Below, one piece after another: positions 1 through 10,000 of a stretch of 64,000 nucleotides of DNA. The notes under the pieces were generated by a model, which worked only from the letters and a program-made list of their open reading frames with translations, made no database searches and was not told where the DNA came from. Position 1 is the first letter of the stretch, and each line of letters opens with the position of its first letter. The DNA is from Pontibacillus chungwhensis BH030062 (GTDB taxonomy: Bacteria; Bacillota; Bacilli; Bacillales; BH030062), in NCBI RefSeq assembly GCF_000770675.1, contig NZ_AVBG01000001.1:372001-436000 (forward strand), written 5' to 3'. The translations under genes were made by a program, and so were the position numbers.

Positions 1-1332
1 GCAACTATGATTCTGTTAGGTAAAGCAAGTGTATTATATACCTTCTACGCTCCACTTGCGGCTCATCCTATTTTCTACTTTGGCCTAACACTCGTTATTG
101 TAGGCACGTGGATCGCTTGTTTCGTTAATTTTCACCAGTTATATAAGTGGAAAAAAGCAAATAAAGGAGAAAAATCTCCATTACTAGCCTTTATGGTCGT
201 TATTAATATGATAATTTGGTTTATTAGTACAATTGGTGTGGCAGCAACAGTACTTATTCAATTTATCCCTTGGTCTTTAGGTATTGTGGATGAAATTAAC
301 ATCCTTGTAAGTCGTACCTTATTCTGGTATTTTGGCCATCCTCTTGTATACTTCTGGTTGTTACCAGCTTACATGGCATGGTATGGAATTATCCCTAAAA
401 TTATCGGTGGCAAAATATTTAGTGACGGGTTAGCACGTCTGGCATTCATTCTATTCCTGTTGTTCTCTATTCCAGTTGGATTTCACCACCAATTATTAGA
501 ACCTGGTATTGATCCATTTTGGAAATACATCCAAGTTGTATTAACTTTTGCTGTTGCCATCCCTTCCTTACTAACTGCTTTCAGCATGTTTGCGACTTTT
601 GAAACAGCTGGCAGAGCAAAAGGGTTTAACACCCTATTTGGTTGGTTTAAAGCACTACCTTGGAAGGACGTTCGCTTTTTCGCACCTATGGTTGGAATGA
701 TTGCATTTATCCCTGCAGGTGCAGGAGGTCTGGTTAATGCATCTAACCAATTAAACCTTGTTGTTCATAATACCATCTGGGTTACAGGTCACTTTCACCT
801 GACATTAGCGACAACTGTTATCCTTACATTCTTCGGGATATCCTATTGGCTCGTTCCTGTATTAACAGGTCGCAAACTGGATGAGAAAACGAACCGTTTA
901 GGAATTATTCAAACCATTGTGTGGGCCATTGGAATGTTCTTTATGTCAGGTTCCATGCATATTGCCGGTTTACTTGGCGCTCCACGCCGCTCCGCCTTTT
1001 CTGAATACAATGGTAGTGAACAAGTAACAGAATGGATTGGATATCAATACGGTCAAGCCATTGGTGGATCCATTCTATTTATCGGCATCATAATCATGAT
1101 GTACACATTTATTTACATGACTTTCTTTGCTCCAAAAGGTGTAGAAGAATTCCCAATAGCTGAAACAGCTGAAGATGCTGAACCTACCCCTATGATCTTT
1201 GAGAACTGGCGCTTATGGATTGGCATCGCAGTGGTCTTAATTGCTTTCGCTTACACGATTCCATTTATAGACATCATTCAAAATTCACCACCAGGATCAC
1301 CAACGTTTAAAGGTTTAATCGGTAATTCATAA
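1..1332 (+). CDS. ba3-type cytochrome c oxidase subunit I, 5' end outside the window
   Basis: This is the catalytic subunit of a heme-copper terminal oxidase, a multi-pass membrane protein that reduces oxygen and pumps protons. The reading frame is already open at the window edge, so the N-terminal helices are missing and about 443 residues remain. Visible family marks are GHPLVYFW (copper-B/heme region), VGFHHQ (two copper-B histidines) and VTGHFHL (heme ligands). The wording around PVGFHHQ, DPFWK and FIPAGAGG resembles the Thermus-type ba3 branch more than the aa3 CtaD branch; that is a judgement from memory of the families. The C-terminus ends in one last hydrophobic helix and a short polar tail. 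The subunit II gene should lie upstream, outside the window. A strong bidirectional terminator follows directly. Confidence 0.93.
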   Translation, partial: ATMILLGKASVLYTFYAPLAAHPIFYFGLTLVIVGTWIACFVNFHQLYKWKKANKGEKSPLLAFMVVINMIIWFISTIGVAATVLIQFIPWSLGIVDEINILVSRTLFWYFGHPLVYFWLLPAYMAWYGIIPKIIGGKIFSDGLARLAFILFLLFSIPVGFHHQLLEPGIDPFWKYIQVVLTFAVAIPSLLTAFSMFATFETAGRAKGFNTLFGWFKALPWKDVRFFAPMVGMIAFIPAGAGGLVNASNQLNLVVHNTIWVTGHFHLTLATTVILTFFGISYWLVPVLTGRKLDEKTNRLGIIQTIVWAIGMFFMSGSMHIAGLLGAPRRSAFSEYNGSEQVTEWIGYQYGQAIGGSILFIGIIIMMYTFIYMTFFAPKGVEEFPIAETAEDAEPTPMIFENWRLWIGIAVVLIAFAYTIPFIDIIQNSPPGSPTFKGLIGNS

Positions 1333-1370
1333 AAAAACAGGAGCCCCTTAAAGGGTCTCCTGTTTTTTTA
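1333..1370. terminator. Bidirectional rho-independent terminator
   Basis: The stem ACAGGAGCCC / GGGTCTCCTGT has one mismatch and a TTAA loop, and is flanked by A-runs on the left and T-runs on the right. It sits between two convergent genes, the oxidase subunit and the carboxypeptidase, and can serve both. Confidence 0.9.
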
Positions 1371-2882
1371 TTAGAATTGATACACTTTACTATATTTGTC
1401 CGATAAATGCTGTACTAGGTGATTAGCATTTAATTTTTCACCAGTTACATCCTCTAAAATCTCAAGAGGCTTCTTAGATTTACCATATTTATGAATGTTT
1501 TCAGTTAACCAATTCTTTATGACAGTAAAGTCACCTTTTTCAATTGATCCCTCTACATCTATCTCACTCTTCATTGTGTTATGAAACTGAGCTGCATACA
1601 TATAACCTAGTGCATAGGATGGGAAGTAACCGAACATTCCGCCAGCCCAGTGAACATCTTGAAGTACACCAACTTTATTGCTAGTTGGACGAACGCCAAG
1701 GTACTCTTCCATTTTATCATTCCATAACTCAGGAAGGTCACCTACTTCTATCTCTCCACTGATTAGCGCTTTTTCTAGTTCATACCGGATCATAATATGG
1801 AGACAATAGGTTAATTCGTCTGCTTCAATACGAATAAATGATGGTTTGACTTCATTTACAGCTGCAAAGAAATCTTCGAATGAAACTTCCTTAAAAGATT
1901 CAGGCGCATGCTCCAAGAACAAGTCATAATGGTTCTGCCAAAATGCTTTAGTCCTTGAAACAAAATTCTCCCAGAATAAGGATTGTGATTCATGAATTCC
2001 CATTGAAGTGCCACCTTGGAGAGCAGTATATGCAAGCTCAGAACTGATATTTTGTTCATATAGAGCATGCCCACCTTCATGGATTGTACCGAAGACAGCG
2101 GTTCGGAAATCTGATTCATCATATTTTGTAGTAACACGGACATCCCCTTGGTTTAACCCTGTTGCAAAAGGATGTACTGTTTCGTCAAGGCGACCAGCAT
2201 CAAAATCATATCCCATACGCTTTAAAATTTCTAGACTAAATGCTTGTTGTTGTTCTTTAGGGAAATGACCTGTAAGGACAGAAGCATCAACTTCCACACT
2301 AGAATTTTGAATTTTTTGCAGTAGTTCAGTCAGTGACTTTCTTACAGCTGGGAAAACCTCGTCAAGGACATCTACAGTTACTCCAGGTTCAAAATTATCC
2401 AAGAGTGCATTATAGATATGCTTCTCATAACCCCAATATTCTGCGAATCGCTTATTAAATTCAACCATCTTCTCTAAGTATGGTTTAAACATCTCAAAAT
2501 CGTTTTTGTCCTTAGCTTCTTCCCACACAGACTCAGCTTTAGACTGTAGTGCTACATATTCTTTAAACTCAGCAGTAGGTATTTTACGAGCTTGATTATA
2601 GTCCTTTTCACATTCTTCTACTGACTTCTGAACAATTTCATGATCAGTTTGACCTTTTAATGTGTCGATGTATTCTTTCATTTGATCAGATGTTTGCATT
2701 TCATGTATTTTAGATGAAAGGGTTGCGATAACTTCTGAACGACCTTCTACCCCCTTCTTTGGTGCGTATGTACGTAAATCCCATCCCATTAAACCAATAG
2801 CTTCACCTAATTGTGTTATTTCTTTCACATAGTCCATAAATTTCTGCTCAATCGGCTGTAATTCTGTTTGAACTGTACTCAT
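1371..2882 (-). CDS. M32-family metallocarboxypeptidase (carboxypeptidase Taq type)
   Basis: This is a cytoplasmic zinc carboxypeptidase that removes C-terminal residues from peptides. The zinc-binding HEGGH motif lies near residue 268 and is followed by the family's ESQSLFWEN segment; the protein is all-helical, and its 503 residues match the usual M32 size of about 500. I place the start at the ATG preceding STVQTEL because GAGGAGG lies just upstream; a start nine codons earlier would bury that site. The gene stands alone between two terminators. Nothing looks damaged. Confidence 0.95.
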   Translation of the reverse strand: MSTVQTELQPIEQKFMDYVKEITQLGEAIGLMGWDLRTYAPKKGVEGRSEVIATLSSKIHEMQTSDQMKEYIDTLKGQTDHEIVQKSVEECEKDYNQARKIPTAEFKEYVALQSKAESVWEEAKDKNDFEMFKPYLEKMVEFNKRFAEYWGYEKHIYNALLDNFEPGVTVDVLDEVFPAVRKSLTELLQKIQNSSVEVDASVLTGHFPKEQQQAFSLEILKRMGYDFDAGRLDETVHPFATGLNQGDVRVTTKYDESDFRTAVFGTIHEGGHALYEQNISSELAYTALQGGTSMGIHESQSLFWENFVSRTKAFWQNHYDLFLEHAPESFKEVSFEDFFAAVNEVKPSFIRIEADELTYCLHIMIRYELEKALISGEIEVGDLPELWNDKMEEYLGVRPTSNKVGVLQDVHWAGGMFGYFPSYALGYMYAAQFHNTMKSEIDVEGSIEKGDFTVIKNWLTENIHKYGKSKKPLEILEDVTGEKLNANHLVQHLSDKYSKVYQF

Positions 2883-2980
2883 TTCTTTCCTCCTCTTCTC
2901 CGTTTCCAATAAACGATAGATCTCCTACAATTATACTAATTATTCAGTAAACTTCAACAAATATATCTTTTAGACATAAC

Positions 2981-3018
2981 AAAAGTCAGGCACTGCTAAA
3001 GAAGTAGCAGTGCCTGAC
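2981..3018 (-). terminator. Terminator downstream of ypsC
   Basis: There is a 13-bp perfect stem, GTCAGGCACTGCT / AGCAGTGCCTGAC, with an 8-nt loop and four T's on the minus strand. It lies just after the ypsC stop codon. Confidence 0.85.
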
Positions 3019-3029
3019 TAAGGTTACAT

Positions 3030-4172
3030 TTAAGATTCTTTCTTCCCAAAATACTGATAGTAATCGATCTTAATAAATCCATTGTATAACTTACGTCGCT
3101 TCGTAGCTGGCAGACCGTAAAGTTTTTCAAATTTTTCATTCGAAGTTATAACATAAACACTCCATGAAGGATGATCACGCATGATTAACCCGAAGTCTTT
3201 ATACATTTGTTCGACCTCTTCTTGGTCTCCGATGCGTTCACCGTAAGGAGGATTACCCACAATGTAACCATTTTTCTCTTTTGGATTAAAGTCTTTAACT
3301 TGCATTTGTTTCCACGAAATTAAGTCACCAAGTCCTGCTTCAATCGCATTCGCTTTTGCAGTTTCTATCATACGGCCATCTACGTCTAGACCAGTTATAT
3401 TTAACTCCTGGTCATAATTAGCCGCCTCTTCAGCTTCATTAAAAGCATTCTCCCAAAGATTATAAGGAATAAAGTCCCATGATTCTGATGCAAACTCCCT
3501 ATTAAATCCTGGGGCAATATTTTGACCAATCAAAGCTGCTTCAATGGGAATAGTACCAGAGCCACAGAAGGGATCTACAAATGGTTCATCAGGGCGCCAA
3601 TTCGTAAGCTGTACAAGAGCAGCAGCCATCGTTTCTTTTAAAGGCGCTTCACCTTGACCAGTTCTATAGCCACGTTTATGAAGCCCGGCACCACTTGTAT
3701 CCATTGTAAGTAGAGCATGATCTTTATGAATGGCAATTTCTACTTTATGTTCTGGCCCTGACTCTTCGATACGAGATGCAAGCCCATACATTTTCCTCAT
3801 TCGTTCAACAATTGCTTTCTTAACTATTGACTGACAATCACGAACAGAATAAAGGGTAGATTTAACCGATTTTCCAATAACAGGAATCGATCCGTCTTCA
3901 GGTATATAATCTTCCCATGGCAAAGCTTTCGTTTGTTCGAATAAATCGTCAAAGGTTTTAGCCTCAAATTCACCAATTACCAATTTCACTCGATCAGCAC
4001 TTCTCAACCACAGATTACTTCTTGGAATTGCAGATAGATCTGCTTCATAACGAACCCGGCCATTCTCTACACTAACATCCTCATAACCTAGATTTTTTAC
4101 TTCTTTAGCTACTATGGATTCAAGCCCCATGGCTGTAGTTGCAATTAGGGTTACTTTTTTCGGTTTCGGCAT
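3030..4172 (-). CDS. ypsC: THUMP-domain class I SAM-dependent RNA methyltransferase (YpsC / RlmL-like)
   Basis: This is a predicted N2-guanine methyltransferase acting on 23S rRNA, cytoplasmic. The N-terminal THUMP RNA-binding domain covers about residues 1-160. The Rossmann methyltransferase domain follows, with the DPFCGSGTIPIEAA SAM-binding loop and the catalytic NPPYGER motif typical of N2-G methylases. The length of 380 residues is normal. The start is the ATG with AAGGAG ten bases upstream; an in-frame TTG two codons earlier is too close to that site. The order ypsC - rnpB - gpsB - ypsA is the conserved Bacillus arrangement and supports the call. The exact rRNA position it modifies cannot be read from the sequence. 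Confidence 0.93.
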   Translation of the reverse strand: MPKPKKVTLIATTAMGLESIVAKEVKNLGYEDVSVENGRVRYEADLSAIPRSNLWLRSADRVKLVIGEFEAKTFDDLFEQTKALPWEDYIPEDGSIPVIGKSVKSTLYSVRDCQSIVKKAIVERMRKMYGLASRIEESGPEHKVEIAIHKDHALLTMDTSGAGLHKRGYRTGQGEAPLKETMAAALVQLTNWRPDEPFVDPFCGSGTIPIEAALIGQNIAPGFNREFASESWDFIPYNLWENAFNEAEEAANYDQELNITGLDVDGRMIETAKANAIEAGLGDLISWKQMQVKDFNPKEKNGYIVGNPPYGERIGDQEEVEQMYKDFGLIMRDHPSWSVYVITSNEKFEKLYGLPATKRRKLYNGFIKIDYYQYFGKKES

Positions 4173-4196
4173 GCACAAGCACTCCTTATAACGTAA

Positions 4197-4234
4197 TAAA
4201 AAAACCCTTTCTAAGCTCGAGCTTTAGAAAGGGT
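4197..4234 (-). terminator. Terminator of the RNase P RNA gene
   Basis: On the minus strand, ACCCTTTCTAA pairs with TTAGAAAGGGT around GCTCGAGC, followed by a run of T's. It is placed right after the 3' end of rnpB. Confidence 0.88.
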
Positions 4235-4249
4235 GTTGTGATGAACATT

Positions 4250-4664
4250 AATTGACCAGATGAATGCTTTGTAAGCCATGTTCTGTACCTTTGTACTGCT
4301 ACCGGTGGTCAACCTCGTACAAAAGGTGGTAATCATCTATCTACAAGCGCAAAGCTTGTCTCTTCATATTGGTTGAATTTCCTCAGAAGAGTGCCCCTAC
4401 CTAATTTTGGGTTGCTCGCTCGTGGGGTTTACCTCGTTCCACTTTGATTGTTTCCAATCAAACTTCGTCACTGTGGCACTTTCAAGATCGCAACACCTTA
4501 TCACTAAGACGTAGGTGTCTTCCCTGCCGTTAGTGTGAACACTACCTTGACTTATGATTTCGTCAAGCACGATCACTACAAGCATCTCAGCCTGTGCGAG
4601 CATGGACTTTCCTCTACATGCTAAAACATGCAGCGATTACCCAAGCATTCATCAACCGCTCAAT
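4250..4664 (-). ncRNA. rnpB: RNase P RNA, Bacillus class B
   Basis: This is the catalytic RNA that trims the 5' leader from tRNA precursors. On the minus strand the conserved blocks appear in order: GGGTAATCGCTGCA, then GAGGAAAGTCCATGCTCGCA, AAAGTGCCACAGTGACGAAG, GAACGAGGTAAACCCC, GAGCGAGCAACCC, and near the 3' end TAGATAGATGATTACC and ACAGAACATGGCTTAC. The terminal P1 helix is TGAATGCTT / AAGCATTCA. The length of about 415 nt fits the B type. The exact ends are estimated from P1 and may be off by up to 10 nt. The position between gpsB and ypsC is conserved, and a terminator follows. Confidence 0.96.
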
Positions 4665-4758
4665 TATTTTAATCTCTTTTCTTTGTTTCGTCAATCTGTT
4701 TCTGCAAATAGTATACCACGAAATTCACATTACTTCATCAAGTATATTTTTCCATATA

Positions 4759-5085
4759 CTAAGAATCTGCGTACTTTTTGCCGAAAACAGCCTTTTCTAA
4801 ATTCGATAATCGTTGTAACACATCATAATTAACCTGGCCGGTTTGTCTTGAAGGCGCAGGTGATGCTTCAGAGGAACGAACACGTTGCTTCGGAACATCA
4901 CCTTGCTTTTTCAGCTTAGCGTTTTCTTGTTTCAACCGTTCAATCTCTTGATGAAAAGCTTCATAATCTTGGATAATTACATCTAAGAATTGATCTACCT
5001 CATCTTGATTATACCCACGAATACCTGTTTTAAAATCTTTATCCAATATTTCTTTACCTGACAATTGAATACGATCTAAACCCAT
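4759..5085 (-). CDS. gpsB: Cell-division adaptor GpsB
   Basis: GpsB is a DivIVA-like coiled-coil protein at the division site and membrane that ties the class A penicillin-binding protein PonA to division and elongation machinery. The N-terminal DivIVA-type domain shows [12 protein letters not shown] and a heptad-rich helix to about residue 65. A proline/serine-rich linker follows, then a short C-terminal helix ([13 protein letters not shown]). The 108 residues are close to the normal length. The start is the ATG preceded by GAGGTGAG; an earlier in-frame ATG has no ribosome site. Its partner gene ponA lies about 10 kb away in this window. Confidence 0.94.
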   Translation of the reverse strand: MGLDRIQLSGKEILDKDFKTGIRGYNQDEVDQFLDVIIQDYEAFHQEIERLKQENAKLKKQGDVPKQRVRSSEASPAPSRQTGQVNYDVLQRLSNLEKAVFGKKYADS

Positions 5086-5154
5086 CTCTCTCACCTCAGA
5101 TTTATACACTTATCATAATTCTTGCAGATGAACCCACGATTGTCAATTTAATCT

Positions 5155-5721
5155 TTAGGAATGGTTCCAGTAATCTGGGTCTTCCATTTGCATTTCACGG
5201 ACAGTGTCATCAATATCAAAAGGAGTGACATAAAAAATGGAGTAGTCATGTGTTTCTTGGTAGTTTTTCGCTTTTTCAAGAAAATATCCCGGACTCCCTC
5301 CGGTTTCTTCATCATAGAGAATAAGACACCCATCCGTTTTGTCTAGCAACCATTGATCTTTTGCTCTAAACTGGTAAGGGCCATCATAATCTTTATTATA
5401 TAAAGCTTGTACATGGTCAACTTCTTCACAAAGGCGTCGATATTCTTCTTGCTGAGCTTCAGGCCACCTACTTTCCTGATTATTAAAAGGAGGAAATATG
5501 CCGACGTGCACATTGTATTGTTCTTTTAAAGCCACTAAAACTTCACACGCCCATAACTCTACTCCCATTTGACCAGAGATTAATACCCACTCGACTCCTT
5601 CTTCAATAAGAGGAACCAATCTCCTTCGAAGCGTTTCTTTCACAAATACAATGTTTGGATCATCGACCTTAAAAATCCCCATTTCCATTGGTTTATAGCC
5701 TGTCACCGTTATAACTCTCAT
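5155..5721 (-). CDS. ypsA: SLOG-domain protein YpsA (UPF0398 / DUF1273)
   Basis: This is a small soluble protein of 188 residues with the nucleotide-binding SLOG/Rossmann-like fold seen in YpsA. The start MRVITVTGYKP and the WVLISGQMGVELWACE segment (the fold's glycine-rich loop) are characteristic. B. subtilis YpsA is tied to cell division and sits beside gpsB, as here; its biochemical activity is not established. The start codon ATG is preceded by AAAGGAG. No truncation is seen. Confidence 0.92.
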   Translation of the reverse strand: MRVITVTGYKPMEMGIFKVDDPNIVFVKETLRRRLVPLIEEGVEWVLISGQMGVELWACEVLVALKEQYNVHVGIFPPFNNQESRWPEAQQEEYRRLCEEVDHVQALYNKDYDGPYQFRAKDQWLLDKTDGCLILYDEETGGSPGYFLEKAKNYQETHDYSIFYVTPFDIDDTVREMQMEDPDYWNHS

Positions 5722-5745
5722 AAAATAACTCCTTTAATATATGTA

Positions 5746-5770
5746 AAATGAGCTGGTAAGCCAGCTCATT
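5746..5770 (-). terminator. Terminator downstream of cotD
   Basis: AATGAGCTGG / CCAGCTCATT forms a 10-bp stem with a 5-nt loop and a short T-tract on the minus strand, right after the cotD stop. Confidence 0.75.
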
Positions 5771-5780
5771 TATAACTGCA

Positions 5781-6236
5781 TTAATCTCTCCAACATCCAG
5801 GCCCTTTAGGACCCATGCCCATGCCCGGTCCCATACCTGGTCCTTGCATGCCTGGTCCCATACCAGGCCCTTGCATTCCAGGACCCATAGGACCTGTGGA
5901 AGCACCCATTACTTGACCTCCAGGGCCTTGTTGACCCATAGGACCTGTGGAAGCGCCCATTACCTGTCCTCCTGGACCTTGTTGACCCATTGGTGAAGTT
6001 GGACCCATGTTTACATTTTGCTCAGAAAATTCAAATACATCAGATTGAGTTTGAGGGAAGAAGTTTTTATTTACTGTATTCACATGGTTTACATTTGTAG
6101 TGTGTGTTGGGTAAACGTTATTTACCTCTTGTTGATAGAAGTTGTGCTTTACACATTGTTTCGTAGGGAAAACATTAGTCTTAGCCGGGCTCACCATTGA
6201 AGGTTGACAAGGATGACACATTTTCTTGTGATGCAT
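5781..6236 (-). CDS. cotD: CotD-family spore coat protein with a Gly-Pro-Met-rich repeat tail
   Basis: This is an inner spore coat protein made in the mother cell. The N-terminal half follows the CotD pattern: MHHKK, a Cys-Pro-Cys pair, then PTHTTNVNHVNTVNKNFFPQT. The C-terminal half (about residue 75 on) is a low-complexity Gly/Pro/Met/Gln segment with two 17-residue tandem copies built on GPMGQQGPGGQVMGAST (51-bp repeats at 5890 and 5941), then GPGM-type units and a CWRD end. B. subtilis CotD has only about 75 residues and lacks this tail. The start is the second ATG, eight bases after AAGGAG. A sigma-K-type promoter lies upstream. Confidence 0.88.
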   Translation of the reverse strand: MHHKKMCHPCQPSMVSPAKTNVFPTKQCVKHNFYQQEVNNVYPTHTTNVNHVNTVNKNFFPQTQSDVFEFSEQNVNMGPTSPMGQQGPGGQVMGASTGPMGQQGPGGQVMGASTGPMGPGMQGPGMGPGMQGPGMGPGMGMGPKGPGCWRD

Positions 6237-6271
6237 AATCATTTCTCCTTTCTTTATCTTAGGTTCACTAA

Positions 6272-6299
6272 TAACCTATGTCAAAAAGGAGAGACATGT
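6272..6299 (-). promoter_or_regulatory. Sigma-K-type promoter of cotD
   Basis: On the minus strand, AC is followed after 17 bases by CATAGGTTA, a full match to the sigma-K -10 pattern CATAnnnTA. It lies about 36 bases upstream of the cotD start. B. subtilis cotD is known to be a sigma-K/GerE gene. Whether GerE acts here is not visible. Confidence 0.75.
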
Positions 6300-6463
6300 A
6301 CTAAGACAGATACCTAATTCTCCCAAAGTAAACTTAATAAACAAGCCTAATTTTCTACATGCATTCCCCTCACCGAAAATCGCGTGTCCGTTCACCCTTT
6401 AAATACTATGTCTTGCTCGGTGACAACTTAGACTCAACAATCCCTTTAATTAAGTACATAAAT

Positions 6464-6497
6464 AAAGGGAGAGCGTTCTTATCAGAACCTCTCCCTT
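6464..6497 (-). terminator. Terminator downstream of cdd
   Basis: On the minus strand, AAGGGAGAGGTTCTGATAAG forms the left arm of a long hairpin closed by CTCTCCCTT, with a T-rich tail. It lies directly after the cdd stop. Confidence 0.88.
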
Positions 6498-6503
6498 AAA
6501 AAA

Positions 6504-6902
6504 TTATTTTGTAAGATCATCTTGATTAAATGAATATGGCAATAGTTCACGTACAGTAAGGGTTTTGACTTCACCGCTTAGGTTTGTGGTATGAACTTTT
6601 GTGTCTTGTCCAAAGAATTCACTAATAACTTGACGACAAGAACCACAAGGTGGAACTGGTCGATTCGTATCTGCAACAACAGCAATCTGTTCAAAGTCTG
6701 TTTCACCTTCAGAGATTGCCTTAAAAATGGCTACCCGCTCAGCACAACAGGTTACCGGATACGCGGCATTTTCAATATTACAACCTTCATAGACTTTTCC
6801 CGATTTCATTAAAATTGCTGCACCTACTGGGAACTTAGAGTACGGTACATAAGCTCTGTTTCTAACTTCTTTAGCTCGATTAATTAATTGTTCTGTATTC
6901 AT
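6504..6902 (-). CDS. cdd: Cytidine deaminase
   Basis: This enzyme converts cytidine and deoxycytidine to uridine and deoxyuridine in pyrimidine salvage. It is the small tetrameric zinc type of 132 residues. The zinc-site motifs are CCAERVAIF (Cys and catalytic Glu) and PCGSCRQV (two Cys). The substrate-side NIENAAYP segment is present. In B. subtilis cdd sits between dgkA and era; here it is a single gene, divergent from the RND exporter and ending in its own terminator. Confidence 0.96.
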   Translation of the reverse strand: MNTEQLINRAKEVRNRAYVPYSKFPVGAAILMKSGKVYEGCNIENAAYPVTCCAERVAIFKAISEGETDFEQIAVVADTNRPVPPCGSCRQVISEFFGQDTKVHTTNLSGEVKTLTVRELLPYSFNQDDLTK

Positions 6903-7091
6903 TTAAAATGACAGCCCTTTCTGCTCAGGAAAATAGATAAATGGATAATTATTATATGAGATAAATAACAAGGTGTAAAGCGTTTCCACTAAATAATTTC
7001 ATTATAACCGATTCATAATTGACCTATAATGAAAGGTCGCATATGTTAATATTGTAATATAAACTCTCACCAGAGATAAAGGAGGATATTA

Positions 7092-10000
7092 ATGAATTGG
7101 GTACTTAAATATCGAAAAATTGTTTGGATATTTATTCTCTTACTCATCTTTACAGGCATCTTTACATACGCACAGTTGCCTAAAAGAGAGATTCCAGAAA
7201 TCAATGTGAACGTTGCTACGATCTCAACTGTTTACCCTGGTGCAACCCCTAAAGAAGTGGAAAGCACCATTACGAACCCATTTGAAAATGATATGGAGGA
7301 TATAGCCGGTATAGATACTGTAGAATCTGTTTCTTCAACTGGATTCTCTTCTGTTACCCTGACATTAAGTGGAGATGCAGACCGTCAAACCGTTTTCTCT
7401 AAAGTACGACAAGCTGTATCTGACGTATCAAGGTCCTTCCCTGATAACGTTCAAGACCCGAGTGTTCAAACAGACTTCCGTATGTCGGCTGTTGCATCTT
7501 ATCACCTAACAGCAGAGGAGTTTAACGATCTTTATAACATTCGTGACACCGTCCAAAAATGGAAAGAATCTTTAACTGATATTGGCGGGATTGATCAAGT
7601 TCAAGTAAAAGGCTTACCAGAGCAACAGCTACTTATTGAACTTGATTCAGACTCACTAAACCAACAAGGCGTTTCGCCTTTTCAAATTACACAAACATTA
7701 AGGGAGGAGCTTTCTCCTGGAGCAATTGGTACAACTGAAGAAGAAGGAAAGCAATACCAACTATTGTTGCAAAAAACTGAGAACTGGGAACAACTAAAAT
7801 CTCTAGCAATCGGAAAGAAGCAAAATGGAGACCCGCTTTTCTTAAATGATGTTGGCTCGATATCACTTACGTTAAAAGAGACGGAAGACCTTATTACGTA
7901 TAAAGGCAAACCTTCCCTTTCTTTTACAATCTTAGCCAATGAAGGTCAAAATATATCAGCTTTGCAGGATACAATAACAGAAGAAGTAAATACACTATCA
8001 AAAGATTTACCTTCAAATATCGATGTTGATCGCTTCTATACCCAAAGCACGATCATTGAAGAAGTCTTCACAAGTCTAATTACATCTTTTGCTATATCTG
8101 TAGTGGCCGTATTGATTATTATGTTATTCGGACTACCAATCTCAAGTGCCATTCTAGTCGCTATTGCTATTCCAATATCCGTCATTATTGGATTAATCCC
8201 GCTCCCTTATGTTGGAGTTGATTTAAATCAAATATCCATTATAGGAATAATAATAGCCATTGGTATATTAGTTGATGATGCCATTGTGGTGAACGACAAT
8301 ATTCAGCGCAGGTTCCAAATGGGAGACAGCGCATGGCAAGGTACAATACAGGGGGTAAAGGAAGTTCGTGTATCCATTATAACCTCTACTCTCATGATTA
8401 TTTTCAGCTTTTTCCCTCTTACCTTTATTTCTGGGTCTAACGGGGACTTTATACGAGCTTTACCTACAACACTCATAACAACGATTATTGCTTCCACCAT
8501 CATGGCATTAACATTAGTGCCTACGGTCCAATACGTTCGTCGAAAGCGTAAAGACCAAGAAGAAGCTCCCAAAAAAGTGGGGATACTCGGTTCATTTTTC
8601 AATTGGATTGAAGATGCGTATGCAAACCGAGTATTACCAAGAGTAACAAAGCGACCATTTATTTTTGGATTTTCTGGGTTATTGGCATGTGTATTACTAG
8701 CCCTTCTTGTAACACGAATTCCTTTCGAATTCTTCCCAGAGGCAGACAGGCAAGAAGTTACTATATCGGTATCCTATCCCCAAGAAACGACATTAGATAA
8801 TACGCAGAATCAATTAAACGACATGGAACAGTTTCTTAAAGAAAACAGTAACAAGATTGATGAAACAGCCGTATTTGCGGGATCCGGTATGCCAAATCTA
8901 TTCAGCTCAGGTTTACAACAAAGCGGCGAATATACAGGCCAGGTCCTGGTAAGGGTTGACAAAAGTGAAACGAGTGCTTCCGAATTCATTAATGAATGGG
9001 AAGGACCATTACGAGAAGAATATCCGGAAGCAGAGATTTTCTTAGAAACCATCGTTTCAGGTCCACCCCCGAGTGCTCCTGTAGAGGTGAAAATTCAAGG
9101 TAGTGAAATTGATGAGCTTCTTAGCCTATCAAATGACTTAAAAGAGAAAATTAAGTCTCTTGAATCTACAGAACTCGTGACATTAAACATGAATAATGAG
9201 CAACCTTATATTGAATATAATTTAGATCGTGAGAGAATGGCTGACTTAAATCTATCAGTTGATCAAGTTTCTTCTCAGATTCAATCCGCAAGCGCAGGAA
9301 TCCCCTTACCTGCATTTGATAACGGAGTTGAAAACTATTCTATGAAAGTCTTACTAGATGACGGGGACGATGCAGGTGTTAACCTAAGTAACTTACAAAT
9401 TGCTGCACCTTCAACAGGTGAAAACGGTCCACCTGAAATTATTACACTTAATGAAATAATCACCGAAGAAAAAACGGAGAAGATTGGGAGCATCCCTCAT
9501 ATAGACGGAGAACGCACCATTACACTGAAAGCGTATGGAGAAGAAGGATCGAATAGATTCCAAGATGATGCCAATCAAATCGTATCTGATTTTGAAGAAA
9601 CGTTGCCTTCTGGTTACTCTTTCACGCAAAGTGGTCAGGCAAGTGCTCAACAAGAGTTCTTTATTGAAGTATCTAAACTATTTGTTATTATCTTGTTCCT
9701 GATCTACTTAGTTATTGCAATCCAGTTCAACTCCTTGTTAATGCCTTTACTCATTACAAGTACTGTCTTCTTAGCAGTAACAGGTGCGATCATTGGACTC
9801 TTTATTTTCAATCAGCCTCTTAGCTTCTTAGCAGTGCTTGGTATTGTATCATTATCAGGAATTGTAGTACGAAACTCAGTTATTCTGGTCGAATTTATTG
9901 AGCAGAACTACCGAGTATCACAGTCTATTATTGAAGCTGTCATTGAAGCTGGAAGAGCGCGTATACGTCCTATTATACTAACGACCTTAACTTCAATCGC

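Noticed and set aside
4397-4832. Short open frames across the region before gpsB and ypsC
   Set aside because: They lie inside or beside the RNase P RNA gene, or antisense to the gpsB end.
5809-5991. Tandem repeats in cotD as a possible CRISPR array
   Set aside because: The units are coding, adjacent without unique spacers, and keep the reading frame.
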